Under the pieces are notes generated by a model that saw only the letters and a list, made by a program, of their open reading frames with translations, was not told the origin of the DNA and did not search any database. Both the position numbers and the translations under genes were made by a program. From assembly GCF_051020955.1 (NCBI RefSeq), contig NW_027476314.1:124001-188000 (forward strand): a stretch of 64,000 bases of DNA, written 5' to 3'. Below, piece by piece: positions 47,228 through 60,098 of the stretch (positions are counted from its first letter, which is position 1; every line of letters begins with the position of its first letter). Source of the stretch: Megalopta genalis. Taxonomy: Eukaryota; Arthropoda; Insecta; Hymenoptera; Halictidae.

Positions 47228-47705
47228 AGAGAAGGAGAGAGAAAGAATAAGAGATAGAGATAGAGATAGAGGTAGAGATAGAGATAGAGATAGAGATAGA
47301 GATAGAGATAGAGGTAGAGATAGAGATAGAGATAGAGAGATAGAGATACAGAGATAGAGAGATAGAAAATTAGAGAGATAGAGAGATAGAGAGATAGAAA
47401 ATTAAAGAGATAGAGAGATAGAGAGATACAGAGATAGCGAGATAGAGAGATAGAAAATTAAAGAGATAGAGAGATAGAGAGATAGAGAGAGATAGACAGA
47501 TAGAGAGATATAAAATTAGAGAGTTAGGGAGATATAGAATTAGCGAGTTAGAGAGATATAAAATTATAGAGTTAGAGAGTTACAGAGATAGAAAGATGGA
47601 GATAGAATAAGAGATAGAAATAGAGATAGAAATAGTGATATATGAAATGAGAAAGAAAGAGAGAATAAGAGATAAGGAGAGAGCGAGGGCGTGAAAGAGA
47701 GAGTG
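47228..47705. repeat. GATAGA/GAGATA microsatellite array
   Basis: Near-pure GATAGA hexamers at 47250-47340 pass into mixed GAGA/GATA units with a recurrent TAGAAAATTA insert (about 30-70 bases apart), then degrade by 47700. Confidence 0.95.
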
Positions 47706-50700
47706 AGATGGACATTAGATCGAAATACTCGACGCACCATAATCCTCGAGCAGATTTCAGCCATCATATTTTAGATTTAGACCATCGCCGAACTGACTGC
47801 TCAGAGAACTTGCTAACGAGGAGCGCCCTCCGGTTTTCGCTGATCGGAGAAAGTAGATTCCAGAGACCCTCGTTTGAGAACAGATCGTTTATAAGTTACC
47901 CTCGAAAAGCGATTTTCATACAAACCACTGCATTGATACATGGAAAGGTACTCTATGCGATTCAGTTGAACGTTTCATGACTAATTTTACGCGCAAGGGT
48001 CGCATTTAGCTGCGTTTTGCTATTTTCTTTTGAATCTTTGCGACCTCAGTTCTTATTTCTTTCAATTATTTAACCTTACGTATTCTATTAGCAATGTGAG
48101 CAGTTATGATTTCTCTGTGAAAAATATTAAAATTTTTTCAATTTCAGTGTCTCTTCTTATTTACCAAAGTAGGTGTTCGAAGAAAACTATGCTTAATGTG
48201 AACAGAATATTCCAGTTTTTCGACACAAAATTACAAACCTTGAAAAATCGTTCTAATTTACCGATTATTTATTTTTATGAAATAATGAAAAAATTATTGA
48301 CTAAAATAAAATTGTACTGAGTACTCTCCTGAACAAGATACTATAATCTAATTCACATTATAAATGCAAGAATATATTTAAGCAATGATAAGTAAACAGT
48401 GGATTTTATGCACTTTTTTACAAAGAAAGACTAACACAGAAGCAAAACTGTGCAGACATTAGAAGAATTCGAAAATCTCTTTCTATTCTGCACGATTTAT
48501 TAAAATGATTAAATCATGAACGACATTTCCGCCTGATCTATATTCTCTACAGTTATCACAGATAATTTTTCATTATCATAAAGATCCACGGTGCAATGAT
48601 TACTCCGAAAATGTTGCGCAAAATCAAATTGCACTATCTCAAGTCTCCTAAAAATCCTCAGCAAGACTAAGAACCTGAAGAGGTATTCCGCGGTCTATAA
48701 TACGACAACTGTAAAATCTAAGCATAACTGAAAAGCTAGCCTCAAGAGAAGCATAGAATTAGAGCTAATTGCGCAGGAACAGGTGTTAGTGGTTGAATGT
48801 TTCACGAAGAAGGGAATTCGCTGTAGAACGTAAAAAGAAAAGCATTCCTTTAAGAGGAAATTGCTGGCTGAAGTCACGGAAATACTAAAAAGAACGTTGA
48901 CCAGCTTTCAAGGTCCCTTGCCGCATTTTCATAACTCCCATTGCAGACATTTCCGCAGGGCTGGTAGGCAAATTCGAAATAAGACCGTTTTGCATAATAA
49001 TACGGCGACGGGACGGAGAGAAGGTCAAAGATTAATGTATACATTCGTGTATCGATCGGTGGTGGCGGGCGTTGTTTCAGTATTACGCGAGCCGGCTGAG
49101 GAATGTGAAGGATTTACGGAAGTGCGTCAAACGCGAAACAGAATCGCAACTCGACAGAACAAACTAATAAAAATGTTGCCACCGGTGCGTACACTTACAC
49201 AGCGACGCTCTCGGTGCGAGGGTGCACAATGAACCGGAAACGGATACGCATAATTTAATGCGACGAAACGATACACAGGTCGGTACGACACACACTTTTA
49301 TTAGCTCTGCGGATATTTATTAGTCTGCAATAATGGATAATTATTGTGAGCCCGGTGTTTTACAGGATAAAAGTAAATTTTGCTGGCGGCACGGTTTCCC
49401 GATACGTCAACATTAATTCGCGTTGCCGAATTTAATTTATAAAATCGGACCGCGTTTCGGTGAGCAAACAATGCGAACTTATACGAAACGGAATGCCCGA
49501 TTTTTTGAAATATGAAAACTATTTCCGGTTCGCGCTGTGTCCGTTCTATCGCGGTTCGTTGTATCGAATTTATCGATAATTTCGACGAGAAGAATTTCAA
49601 GAAAATAAGAGAAAAAGAAAGGAAACGATATAATAACGAACGACCCGGGCCGGAAGGTATCATGTGTCGCATTTAATTTGAGTAATGGATTATTCATAGA
49701 GTGTTATGAAAATTTTTTTTTCCGATTCGTGTCACGAGAGAAAAACAACGTTCAACATCAAAGTGCAAAATGTTTTCCTACACACAGGTTCTGCTCAATC
49801 ATTCGGAACAGGGTTCCCTTTTGACGCGGGGCAAAGCCGTCGTTCGCTATATCTTGACATATTTTACATTTTTGTTCCGGCATCGTGTTTCCTATTCTAG
49901 ACAGCGCCGGTCGAGCTAGGATAATGCGAAATACGTTATGATAAATGAAAAAAGAGTGCAGGCATTTTTTGTTTGCCCGCTATGTGACTGCGATGTCATA
50001 GAATATCAAAAGGGAAATACGGTTCCCCTTTAACCAACCAACGGCGATGCTGGAGGTCTATTCTGGCCTGCCGTTTTCTTTTCAGCTTTTTTTTCGAAAA
50101 TCAGAGTACGCTGCGATTTTTAGCACAACTCTCCGGGCTGTCGGACTACGCGTCGAGCCGGCGAACGTTTATTGCTAAACAGCGAAGCAACGTTAAAGCA
50201 ATAACGTTAAGTAACGTTCCGTGGCGCGCATTGCTCGTTTGTATTATGTGTTGCAATTCCGTGTAAGAGGACGTTGTGTTTCTAACTCACATAAGTGGAT
50301 CAGAGCTTTGTTCAATCAAACTAATTGGGGGACGTATGCATTTGTAACCATGAAATTTTGTTCACTCGAATGCAAATAACTTATTAGCAATTGGATTAAA
50401 TGCTTGTTATTTCTTCATATACCTTTTCAAATTCTTTATATTATATTTATATTTAATTATATTTGTATTTAATTCTATTTATATTTAATTATATTTAATT
50501 ATATTTATATTTATATTGTTCGTACTTTAAGTTTTTCGATCCGTATACAATTTTTGCTGCTTTCGAAAGAATGCAATGTCTTTAAAAAGTGTGCAAGTCT
50601 ACTGCATATTTTCTTCATATTTCGTTCAAATGCAACGCCTTCATACAATCGATAATTTAACGAAGAATATCGAGCTATGAATATACAAAATATGTATACC

Positions 50701-51690
50701 CGTCGCAAAGAAATGTCAACATTTAGCGTTAGGACGCATATACTCGTCGAAAACTGTTAACCGGACAGAGAACATCAGAATTCCTCTTATAGACAGGCAA
50801 TCGGAAGCGGCGACATAGCGCGAGGAAAGAACTTCCCGACGACAGAGTATACTTTCTCGTGCGTTCAAAATGATTCGGCTTTTATAAAACTGTGTCGCAC
50901 GTTCTGCGGCACGTCTCCGCGGAATTCTCGAACATTCGAAACAAAACAGGAAATTGGTGACTGCGGTTTCTCCGCGGAATGTTGGATGGTTCTCGGAAGA
51001 ACGGGAGCAGCATCGCATCCGATGGTCAACTCCTCGCCGAAGTAACCGAGTTTCAGCGAAAGATTAGCAAAGAAGAAACACGGATGATATTACGATCGCG
51101 AGCGAAACGTGGAAGTTGGGAAAGATGGGGGTGGAGGAGGCGATGTATCGCGAGGAAACTCGAGACCCTCAATGGCGCTGTCATATTGGAAGTTCTCGGG
51201 GAAACTTGGAATGCATAAAAGATGGAGACTCCATGCCCGTGCAAAGTCGCGAATAAATTCCGTAGCGTGGACGGTTTTATTACTTCACGACACGGCTAAT
51301 TGAGCAATTGTGTCATGTTTAAATGTCTCGACCGCGTAACTCCCTGTTGCTTGTCCTCATAATAGCCGTCCACGCGGATGGGTCGCAGTAATTGATGCCA
51401 GACTGGTTCGTGTTAAAGAACTTTTTATTTACCTTTATTGTTCAATCTGTTTGTGTCTCGCAGGTACTAGTCAATTGTTTCACCCTTTCAGCCCCGGAAA
51501 ACTCTTTGTAGTTTGTCGACACTATTTTCTGGTAATGTTTTTGATTTAGGGGGACAGAATCTTTGATCGGCCACGCTCTCGTAGTTTTTAAAATGTTCTC
51601 TCAGGGATTTCGATCGAAAAGGATGTCAGAGAATGAACTTGACTTTTAGATCAATCAATTTCGCATGATGCAGTGATAGTAATACACTGC
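47706..51690. other. Spacer, nothing recognised
   Basis: TATTTA-rich repeat at 50435-50518. An end of the dispersed family (CCGCGGTCTATAATACG) near 48690. Frames at 48861-49232 and 50979-51218 have no known domain. Confidence 0.45.
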
Positions 51691-51699
51691 GGATTGGTT

Positions 51700-51930
51700 T
51701 ATTTGCTTTGATTTCGGGCATAATTAATTTCATATATATATCGAATGAGGTACATTAAATATCTTTATTAAAAAAAGACAGAATAAATATTTGTCGAATG
51801 AGATGAGTTGAATATTTTAATTCAGAAATAAGTGAAATGAAATAATAAATATATATCGAATGAGACACGTTGAATTTTTGTGTCCAAAAATAAGGGAAAT
51901 GAAAGAATAAATATTTATCGAATGAGACAT
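51700..51930. repeat. Imperfect ~54-63-bp tandem repeat around CGAATGAG
   Basis: CGAATGAG recurs near 51742, 51796, 51859 and 51919, each preceded by AATAAATATWTR-like sequence. The first part resembles 26970-27035, where only one unit is present. Confidence 0.7.
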
Positions 51931-54900
51931 ACCACGTATTTTTATCGAAGCATAAACAAAGCAAATGCAGCCGAATATTACAAAATACTCCACAATAAAA
52001 TAGTGATCCGATCGAGATCAAATCGCAAGTTCTCCCGATTTCTGTCCTGTTGTATGTCTCGTTATCCCCGCAGCCCAATTCGTATCACAACGTTAACATT
52101 AAAACAATATTTCATCGTACCATTTGATCTGCTCATTCTCTCAAAAGAGCGACCGCCGAATTTCCCACAGGATGTAACAGCATAGCAGTTCGAACGCAGA
52201 ACCGATCATGTAACAGGAACATGGACACGAATATCGGCATCTAGCTCGTGCAAATTTTCCGGCGCGGTTCTCTCACGGATAATGCGGCGAACAGGTAATC
52301 GTGAGTCGAATGGCGGATACGTTCGAGATTTCTCGCGGGCAGAACCGAACACGAAAGGCTTTGCCGCGGATCAGCGAGCGGTAACATAATGCACGCGTAA
52401 TTATCTCTGGAATCAACGTGACGGGAGAACGCGTTCGATAGAATCCCGACGACTACTTTCAGACTTAGGCTGAATTGGGTTATGTCGGGATGGGGGGCAA
52501 GGTAAAGGAGATAAAGGCTCGGTCCTAGTCCATGACCCGTAACGATCTTTTTACCTCGGTTACGAGCCCCTATATCCTTGAAACAGAGGCAACGACTGCG
52601 AGAAGAAACCCGCGCGGTTGAAAGAAAGTGTGCGGGACGAACGCGGCATAGCCGTTTGCATCTGGTTCGTTTGAATCGAAATACTTCGGCGTCTCAAAAT
52701 TAGACCGAACACCGAAAGAAACGAACATCGGCGCGCGAAGTGTGTTAACCCTTTGCGGCGGAAATATTCTCGCGAGGGAATGTTCTCCAGATGTTGCATC
52801 GGTTCGGTTTCAAGGGAACTTTCCTGAACGTTCAGCACTGCTACAGCGAATCGCAACACGTTCCCGGCGATGCACTTTTCTAGCCCACCACTACATCGAA
52901 TCTCGTTAACATTTTTGCGATCGACATCATCGGTGGGCCCGCTAGTTTGCCTGTCGATATATATTACAGATTACACCGGCAATCCAACAATTAAGATGGA
53001 CTATTGAATAATTAATTGGATTATCGATAATAATTACTCCGATAATCCAACAACGAAGCGACACTCGAGAGGACACATCCTTCGAGTAGGAAAACCAGCC
53101 TGGCTTCTGAACCACAGCCGCACACGAGCCTGATTTTGATGACGGTGTAGTTTGTCCTGCTTGTGCACCTCTGATAGCGGTTTGCGCCCTACGTACAACA
53201 GTTTCTCCCTGAAATGTTCGAAGATCGGAATCGAAACACGCAGATCTGAGAATATTAAGTCGCGGTGAGACGCGATTTTTTCGAGGCTTCCGGCTCGTTT
53301 TTATAGAAACTCGAGGCAGTCGGCCAAAAAAGGCATGCTGGAAGAAAATGCTAGAATAGTGCTAGAATAAAAACGATGACTTAACTTTTTCATTTCTATC
53401 TTTTTGCCAGGATTCGAAGCAATTCAGAGGCCACGTGACACGATTCGAAGGCAACTCGGAGGCCACACGACACGATTCGAAGCAATAAATTACATAGGCA
53501 CAGGACTAGCACAGGGAAATTTACAGCAATCCGAAACTTGGCATTTCCGGGAGAAATTATTGTATTTCGCAACCGCGGGTATAAACGAGATCCGAATTAA
53601 CTTCACGTTCAACTACGTAGACCTAAACGACGATTAACGGCACGGTACAAGACGGTCAAGCAGAGCTGATTGGTTCTCGTAATAAGAAACTCTCAGGAGA
53701 AAAATTTCTTTACAGCCAGGAGGAATAAAGATCCCTCGCCTTAGAACCCCGATCTCACGGGAACCTAGTGGCTTCGACTATAGAAAGTCAGCTACGAATC
53801 GACCCAGAAGAGGATTGCTTGGAACTGGCTGGGATAAGAAACGCATGAATTGAGACACTTCGTTTCCAAGCTGAGTAAATCTGACCTAGTTAGCGAGAAG
53901 CTCGTCCAATGAGACTCGCGCTTATATCCGCGGTTTTGTGACGGAAAATTGTGTTTATGAAATAGTACTTGAGAATGTGGTAATGAAGTTACTGTGTATT
54001 AGATTCTTTGATTAAAGAGGAAGCAAAGTAAAAGACTCCGAAATTTTTTAATTCTGACGATTTTTCAAGATTTCGTTTGGAACGATTTTTTAATTCACTG
54101 TTATATAATTTCTAATAGCACCCTATTTTTAGGGTGCATTCGAACAGTTTTATCGTTATTTATAAGAAATTTATGATCGACTTAATCTGTCAAATTTTAG
54201 CGCAACGTCGTCGACGAATGAATTTTATTTGAAACGATTTTTCGAAGCGGCTGCAACATAATTTTTTACGGCGCCCTATTTTCACACGTTCTGACAGCTT
54301 TCGATGGAAACGCAAGAAATTTACAGTTGATTTAACCTGTCAATTTTTAGCTCGATGCCGTCGTCGGGTGGATTTTGTTTGGAACGATTTTTGAAGTGAA
54401 TGCGGCGTTAGAAAAACGAAGAGAATAAAAAGTGGAAATGGAAAAGGACAAAGTCAGAGCGAATTTACGTAACGCATTCAAGTGGGTGATGCTGTACACG
54501 GATTGCATTGTTTATCGGCGAAGGAGTTTGCCTCTCCATCTCCGTCGGTTGAAAATAAAGGTAAAAATACTCGGCGTTTCTCGCAATCTACGATAATCGT
54601 GGTTCTAGGGCACTTTTTTTTAAAACTAAATTTTTGATACACGTGCAGTTCATGGCCGCTACTTCCGGCGAACCGAAATTTCATTTTCTCACCTTCCTTC
54701 GATTTCACTTGCAAATTCCTTTCCCCGAAGTAAATATGAAAATCCGCAAATCCCTTCTCCTCGAGATTTAAAATCTTTCACTTCTTTAATAAAGAACGCA
54801 AGTCACAGCTAGATTTTCGATATCTCTCTGACACACATTCCATAAATTGTCCAATTAGTTGTTTGAAAATAGAAACTTCGTTACGAATACTATTGTAATG

Positions 54901-57900
54901 AATTACACGTAATCGTTGATATTATACATACACACATAATTATTGTCATCTTAATTATTATTCATTTGAATTCATTATTCAGTCTATTATTAATATCAAC
55001 GTACACCCTCCAACCTGTATTTTAAAATATTTTTAACCCGCACCAAATCTTTTATTTAATCATTTAAATTTAATTATTCATTTATTATATTTATTTACAG
55101 CTTATTTTCAATGCGGTGGCATTAATTATGGACTCATTAGCGACCACGTATTTTACAAAATTAACGTGGACGGTGTATTAACAGCTAAATATGAATAAAT
55201 TTTGCAATAAAGATTTTATTACCCGAATAAAGCTCGGTAAAAATAAATTATTCCTTCAATAGCTTCAATAAGTTCCAAATAATAATGCCAGATGTGTTCA
55301 CAGTTTCGTGCCTCGACAAAATCGCCTGAATCCGATAATTAACGTCGATTCATTGTTGCCGTAAACGCACATTCGCTCGAGAATCCTTCAGAAAACGATG
55401 ATGCAAAGTATTGATTCCATTGCAAAGTTCTCAAAATAACATCCTAAGACCGAACTAGGAAGAAACGAGTGATTCGCTTTGCCCGTTTTAATCAGTGCCG
55501 TGCTCTACAAGCATCGATTGCAAACACTCGAAATTAATTAAAGCAGCCGCTCCTCCTAAAAAGCAGAACGAAATCTACAACAGCCAGGAATTACTCCGCC
55601 TTGCTGCGGAGTATTTACCTTCGCCGGGCACAACAGCGCGATTGTTATCAAAACCGGGATGAATCACACCGAAACTTGCAATTTTCGTAGCTAGCAACCT
55701 GTTAAACGTCCTGCCGGCTACACGATGTTCATAATTACACATCGATCCTGATCTGTGTTGGCGCAATTAGCGATTCTTACGTCGCGTCCTGGCCCTGCAT
55801 TAAAGTACGAACGATAGCCGCGGGGCTCCTCAAGATCGGCGTAGATTGCGAACAAATTACGACAAACTACTCGCAATCGCAATTTCGTACAGCTGTAGAG
55901 TCGCATAATCATCGCAGGATATAGGAGGATGGAACGGGACCCGGTTCCACCCCCTTATCGCGAACGATAGCGAGCGTAATTATGTACAATTACCAGCCAC
56001 GGAGAAAGATAGTAACGTCACGAGAATGGCCGGTTCCCTGTTAAGCTGGCCAGTCATGTTTCTCCATTAACCTCGTGTGGATCGCGTTCGAGCGATCGGA
56101 GAGATCCGGGCCACCGGTAAAAATTTCCATATCGCCCCTAAGCCGGCATTATTGGCGGAAATTTAATTAACCGGTCAACCATGTACCCCGTGCAGGTAAA
56201 TCCTCGTTACCTCGACACGCTCTGTTCGCGCGCAGCGCCTGCGAGGAAACCGCGTTCTACCGATTCCCCGAGATTTTCAAGATTTGGGCACCCTTTGAAA
56301 TCTGCGCTTTGAAATCTGCGATCGCGAATTCGTCGTTCGTTTTCATTTTTCTGCACGGAAAGCGAAGGTGTTTTCGCTTGACGATCGGAAATACCGTCGG
56401 TAAAGTTTAATTAATATTGGCTAACGTAAATCCTTAGTTACGATTCACGCTCGCGTTATCGAGTATCAAATGTTCGCCAGTAGATAATCTGCCAGCGTGT
56501 AAATGCATTCGCGATATTAATATTATTTGTCATTTAATTTACAGTAATTCGGATTGAATCAGAATTAGTTCGGCGTAATAAGGGTTTCATCAAAATTCGT
56601 TCGGCACGGTATCAACTTGCATTCGATGCCATTTAATATTTAATCATGCTGCAATTTAGACGAGTATGAATGCTATGCCGGAGGCAGTGCTGGGCAAAAA
56701 GTAGCCTGATTAATGATCTACGATTATAGCTTGTTAGTAAGTGAAATATAATAATCGATATCATAATCGATTTATCATAATCGTGAATCATTAACTCATG
56801 CAACACATCGTGAATTGTTTCGAACTAATTAAAAATCTGATCGTTTATAAAACCTCTACCTCTACCTCTACCTCTACCTCATAAATGAATATTCATTTCA
56901 TAGGAGGAAAAGCATCGAAAGTAATTAAAACTCGTCCTTTGCAAACTTTAAATTAGTTCTTATGCAACGTACGCGTTTTGAAAGAAAATCTGATCGTTAA
57001 TATAAACTGTAAAGCAACAGAAACTTAAGATTTCCAATTATACTGTGAGGGTAGAATATTCATTAAATATTCTTCGTTACAATTCTTTGCAATTAGCATG
57101 AAAATTAACAGTCCATAATCACTGTTTTATCGCTGCCATTTTAGTTACACGATTTCATTGTGAGAATAACATTATGGTAAGCATCGATTTACTAATTTCT
57201 CTACGAAAAAATATTATTTAGACTGTCTAATTATTCCCAACCATTGTCCGAATAAATACGTTCGTCATACGTCACAGTTCAACACATTATAATTAATTCA
57301 AATATGTTAAAATTCTCCGAGCACGATGAACTAAAAATCGGAAAAACTACGGAAAAGAATGTCGATTGTTCTTCGACTGATATTCGAAAAACTCTGCATA
57401 ATCGTTCCAGAAAAGAAACTTGTCTCTTATGACAGAGGTTCGAGCATGAAAGCTCGAAGAAATTTTCGAGCGATCTCTGTCGTATGAACGGCTAAACATT
57501 CACTTAAAAATCCAAGTTCGGCGTTCAGCAAACAAACGATCAGATATTCCGCACCTGCAGTGTACACGGACGGAAACGACGGTATTGACGGGGAAAGTTG
57601 CTAAGTGTTGTCGATACACGGAAACTTATCGGCCAACGCGAAACTGAGGGATCCACGAAAGAAACTAGTTATCGGTTATCAAAGTTGGATCATCCAGGGT
57701 GATTCGCGTGGCGCCGCGTGTGTTTAACGAACACCTAGCGAACCACCGTGCTATCCACGACAGCGGGCAAACGATTAAGACGGGAACAAGGATATTGGTA
57801 AAATGAACCAATGTTGCAAATCTTCTCCGAAATGACGCACGGTGGGCAAAGTGGCAAAGTTGCCTGTCAAATTCGAAGAACTTTTGATAAAAATTAGATA

Positions 57901-58585
57901 AAGCGATGTTTTCTTTTACGCGAAAAAAACTGAAGTGTTGCAGAATAAACGAAAAAAGAGAGAATCCACTATTTTTTGATCCCGAAAATTTATGTTAAAC
58001 TTGAAATATTCCATCGAAATTGTGATTTATTCAGTACCGTGTTGCATTTTTTAGTGACATGCAGATTTTCACGCGCTCATTTCAAATCGTAAAATTTATC
58101 TACCACTTTTGAAGTTCGAAAAAAAGACCAGCGTGTTACCAAATCACAATCCTGAAATGCTAGATGAATTTTGCGACGGGATCTGAAACGAGTGTGTCAA
58201 AATCAAATAAAAATGAAATATTATAAAGAAGTAGATGGTTAAAAAAAACGAGAACCACCGTGCATTCGATCAATTGTTAACGTAAACGTTGGATTGGCAA
58301 TTACGCTGACGCCCTGTCATCGTTCCTTCCGTAAACTCTCCTCTCATTTACATTTTTCCAAAGATGCAGAATATCATGCACGTGTTGCCGCGAAAGTTAT
58401 TCGATTTATACCGAATGCATATTTAGCTCCGCCGTGCACGATTAACGAACGTTTAACGAGAGACAAGTTGGAAGCAAAAATGAAGATAAGCAGGGTTCGT
58501 GCGGAACGTAATCTATGGGTCCATAAAATCTGCAATTTGTGGCTGGTTATTCCCTTCAGGAGCATACGCACGCTTCACCATAGTT
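51931..58585. other. Spacer, nothing recognised
   Basis: A short (CTACCT)n patch at 56858-56880 is the same hexamer as the large array at 58.6 kb. The frame at 53404-53637 lacks any known domain. No RNA gene seen. Confidence 0.45.
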
Positions 58586-58588
58586 TAA

Positions 58589-59752
58589 CCTATACATCTA
58601 TCTCTACCTGTACCTCTATCTCTACCTCTACGCCTGTACCTCTGCATCTACCGCTACATCTACCTCTACCTGTACCTCTAACGCTACGCCTGTACCTACT
58701 ACATCTACCACTACCTCTACGCCAATGCCTCTACCTCTACGCCTGTACCTCTACCTCTACTTCTACGCCTGTACTTCTACCTCTACCACTACCTCTACCT
58801 TTACGCCTCTACCTCTACCTATACCTCTACCTCTACCTTTGCGCCTGTAAGTCTACCTCTACCTCTGCGTATGTACCTCTACCTCTACCTCTACCTCTAC
58901 CTCTACCTCTAACTTTACCTCTACCTCTACCTCTGCCTCTACCTCTACCACTGTACTTCTTCCGCTGCCTCTACCTCTACGCATGTACCTCTACCTCTAC
59001 CTCTACAAATGTACCTCTACCTCCACCTCTATGCATGTACACCTACTTCTACCTCTACGCATGTATCTCTACCTCTACCTCTACATCTACCTCTACATCT
59101 ACTACCACTGTCTGTACCTCTACCTCTACCACTACCTCTACGTCTACATCTCCCTCTACCTCTATCTCTACGCCTGTACTCTACCTCTACCTCTACCTCT
59201 ACCTTTACGCCTGTACGTCTACGTCTACCTCTGCGTATGTACCTCTACCTCTACCTCTTCCTCTACCTCTACCTCTACCTCTACCTCTACCTCTACCTCT
59301 ACCTCTACCTCTACCTCTACCTCTACCTCTACCTCTACCTCTACCTCTATCTTTACGCCTGTACATCTACCTCTGTCTCTACATCTACGCATGTACCTCT
59401 ACCTCTATCTCTACCTATGACTCTACCTCTTCCTCTACCTCTGCCTCCATTCTACCGCTACGCCTGTACCTCTACCTCTACCTGTACCTCTACCTCCACC
59501 TCTATCTCTACCTCTACCTCTACGCCTGTACCTCCACCTCTACCACTACCTCTACGCCTGTACCTCTACCACTACACCTGTACCACTGCCTCTACGACGG
59601 TACCTCTAACTCTGCGCCTGTACATCTACATCTACCTCTACACATGTGCCTCTACCTCTACCTCTATCTCTACTTCTACCTCTATCTCTGCCGCTACTTC
59701 TATGCCTTTACCTCAAACACTACCTCTACGCATGTACCTCTAACAATGTAAG
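58589..59752. repeat. TACCTC hexamer satellite, about 1.16 kb
   Basis: CTCTAC units run throughout, interrupted by variants such as CTCTACGCCTGTAC and CTCTACGCATGTAC. The purest part is about 59230-59350. The plus strand lacks stops in all three phases of the pure hexamer, which explains the long open frames over it. Confidence 0.97.
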
Positions 59753-60098
59753 AACAACGTATAACAATGTAGAACAACGTAACACTGTTTTAAAGAACAA
59801 CATGAGACAACGTAAAACACCGCAAAATTATGTAAAAACAAAGTAAAACAACGTAAAACAACGTAAATCATCAATGCGAAACAAAGAAAAACGCGGTAAA
59901 ACAACGTAGAGCAATGTAAATCATCAATGTGAACCAAAGTAAAACAACGTAACACAACGTAAAGCATAGGCGCGAGACAAAGAAAAACAAGGAAAATCAA
60001 CGTGAATCAACGTAAATCATCTATACTGAACAAAGTAAAACAACATAACACAACGTAAAGCAATGTAAAACAATATAAAACGACGTGAAAATAATGTA
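59753..60098. repeat. Degenerate ~10-bp repeat (ACAACGTAAA)
   Basis: AACAACGTAAA-type units repeat with substitutions. A longer sub-pattern containing AAATCATCAATG, GAAMCAAAG and AAAACAACG recurs at roughly 60-75 bases. It joins the hexamer array to the 30-bp satellite. Confidence 0.85.

Noticed and set aside
7270..49010. AATAATACGGCGAC shared by 7273 and 48998
   Set aside because: Only about 15 bases match and the flanks do not align; likely chance.
48861..49232. 123-codon plus-strand frame
   Set aside because: No recognisable domain or paralog; length is within chance for this composition.
53404..53637. 77-codon frame with repeated ACACGATTCGAAG
   Set aside because: The start uses a short local repeat; no domain or gene context.
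58294..59751. 485-codon open frame on the plus strand
   Set aside because: It is almost wholly the TACCTC hexamer array, which has no stop in any plus phase. Low-complexity T/S/P/L/Y output and no domain.
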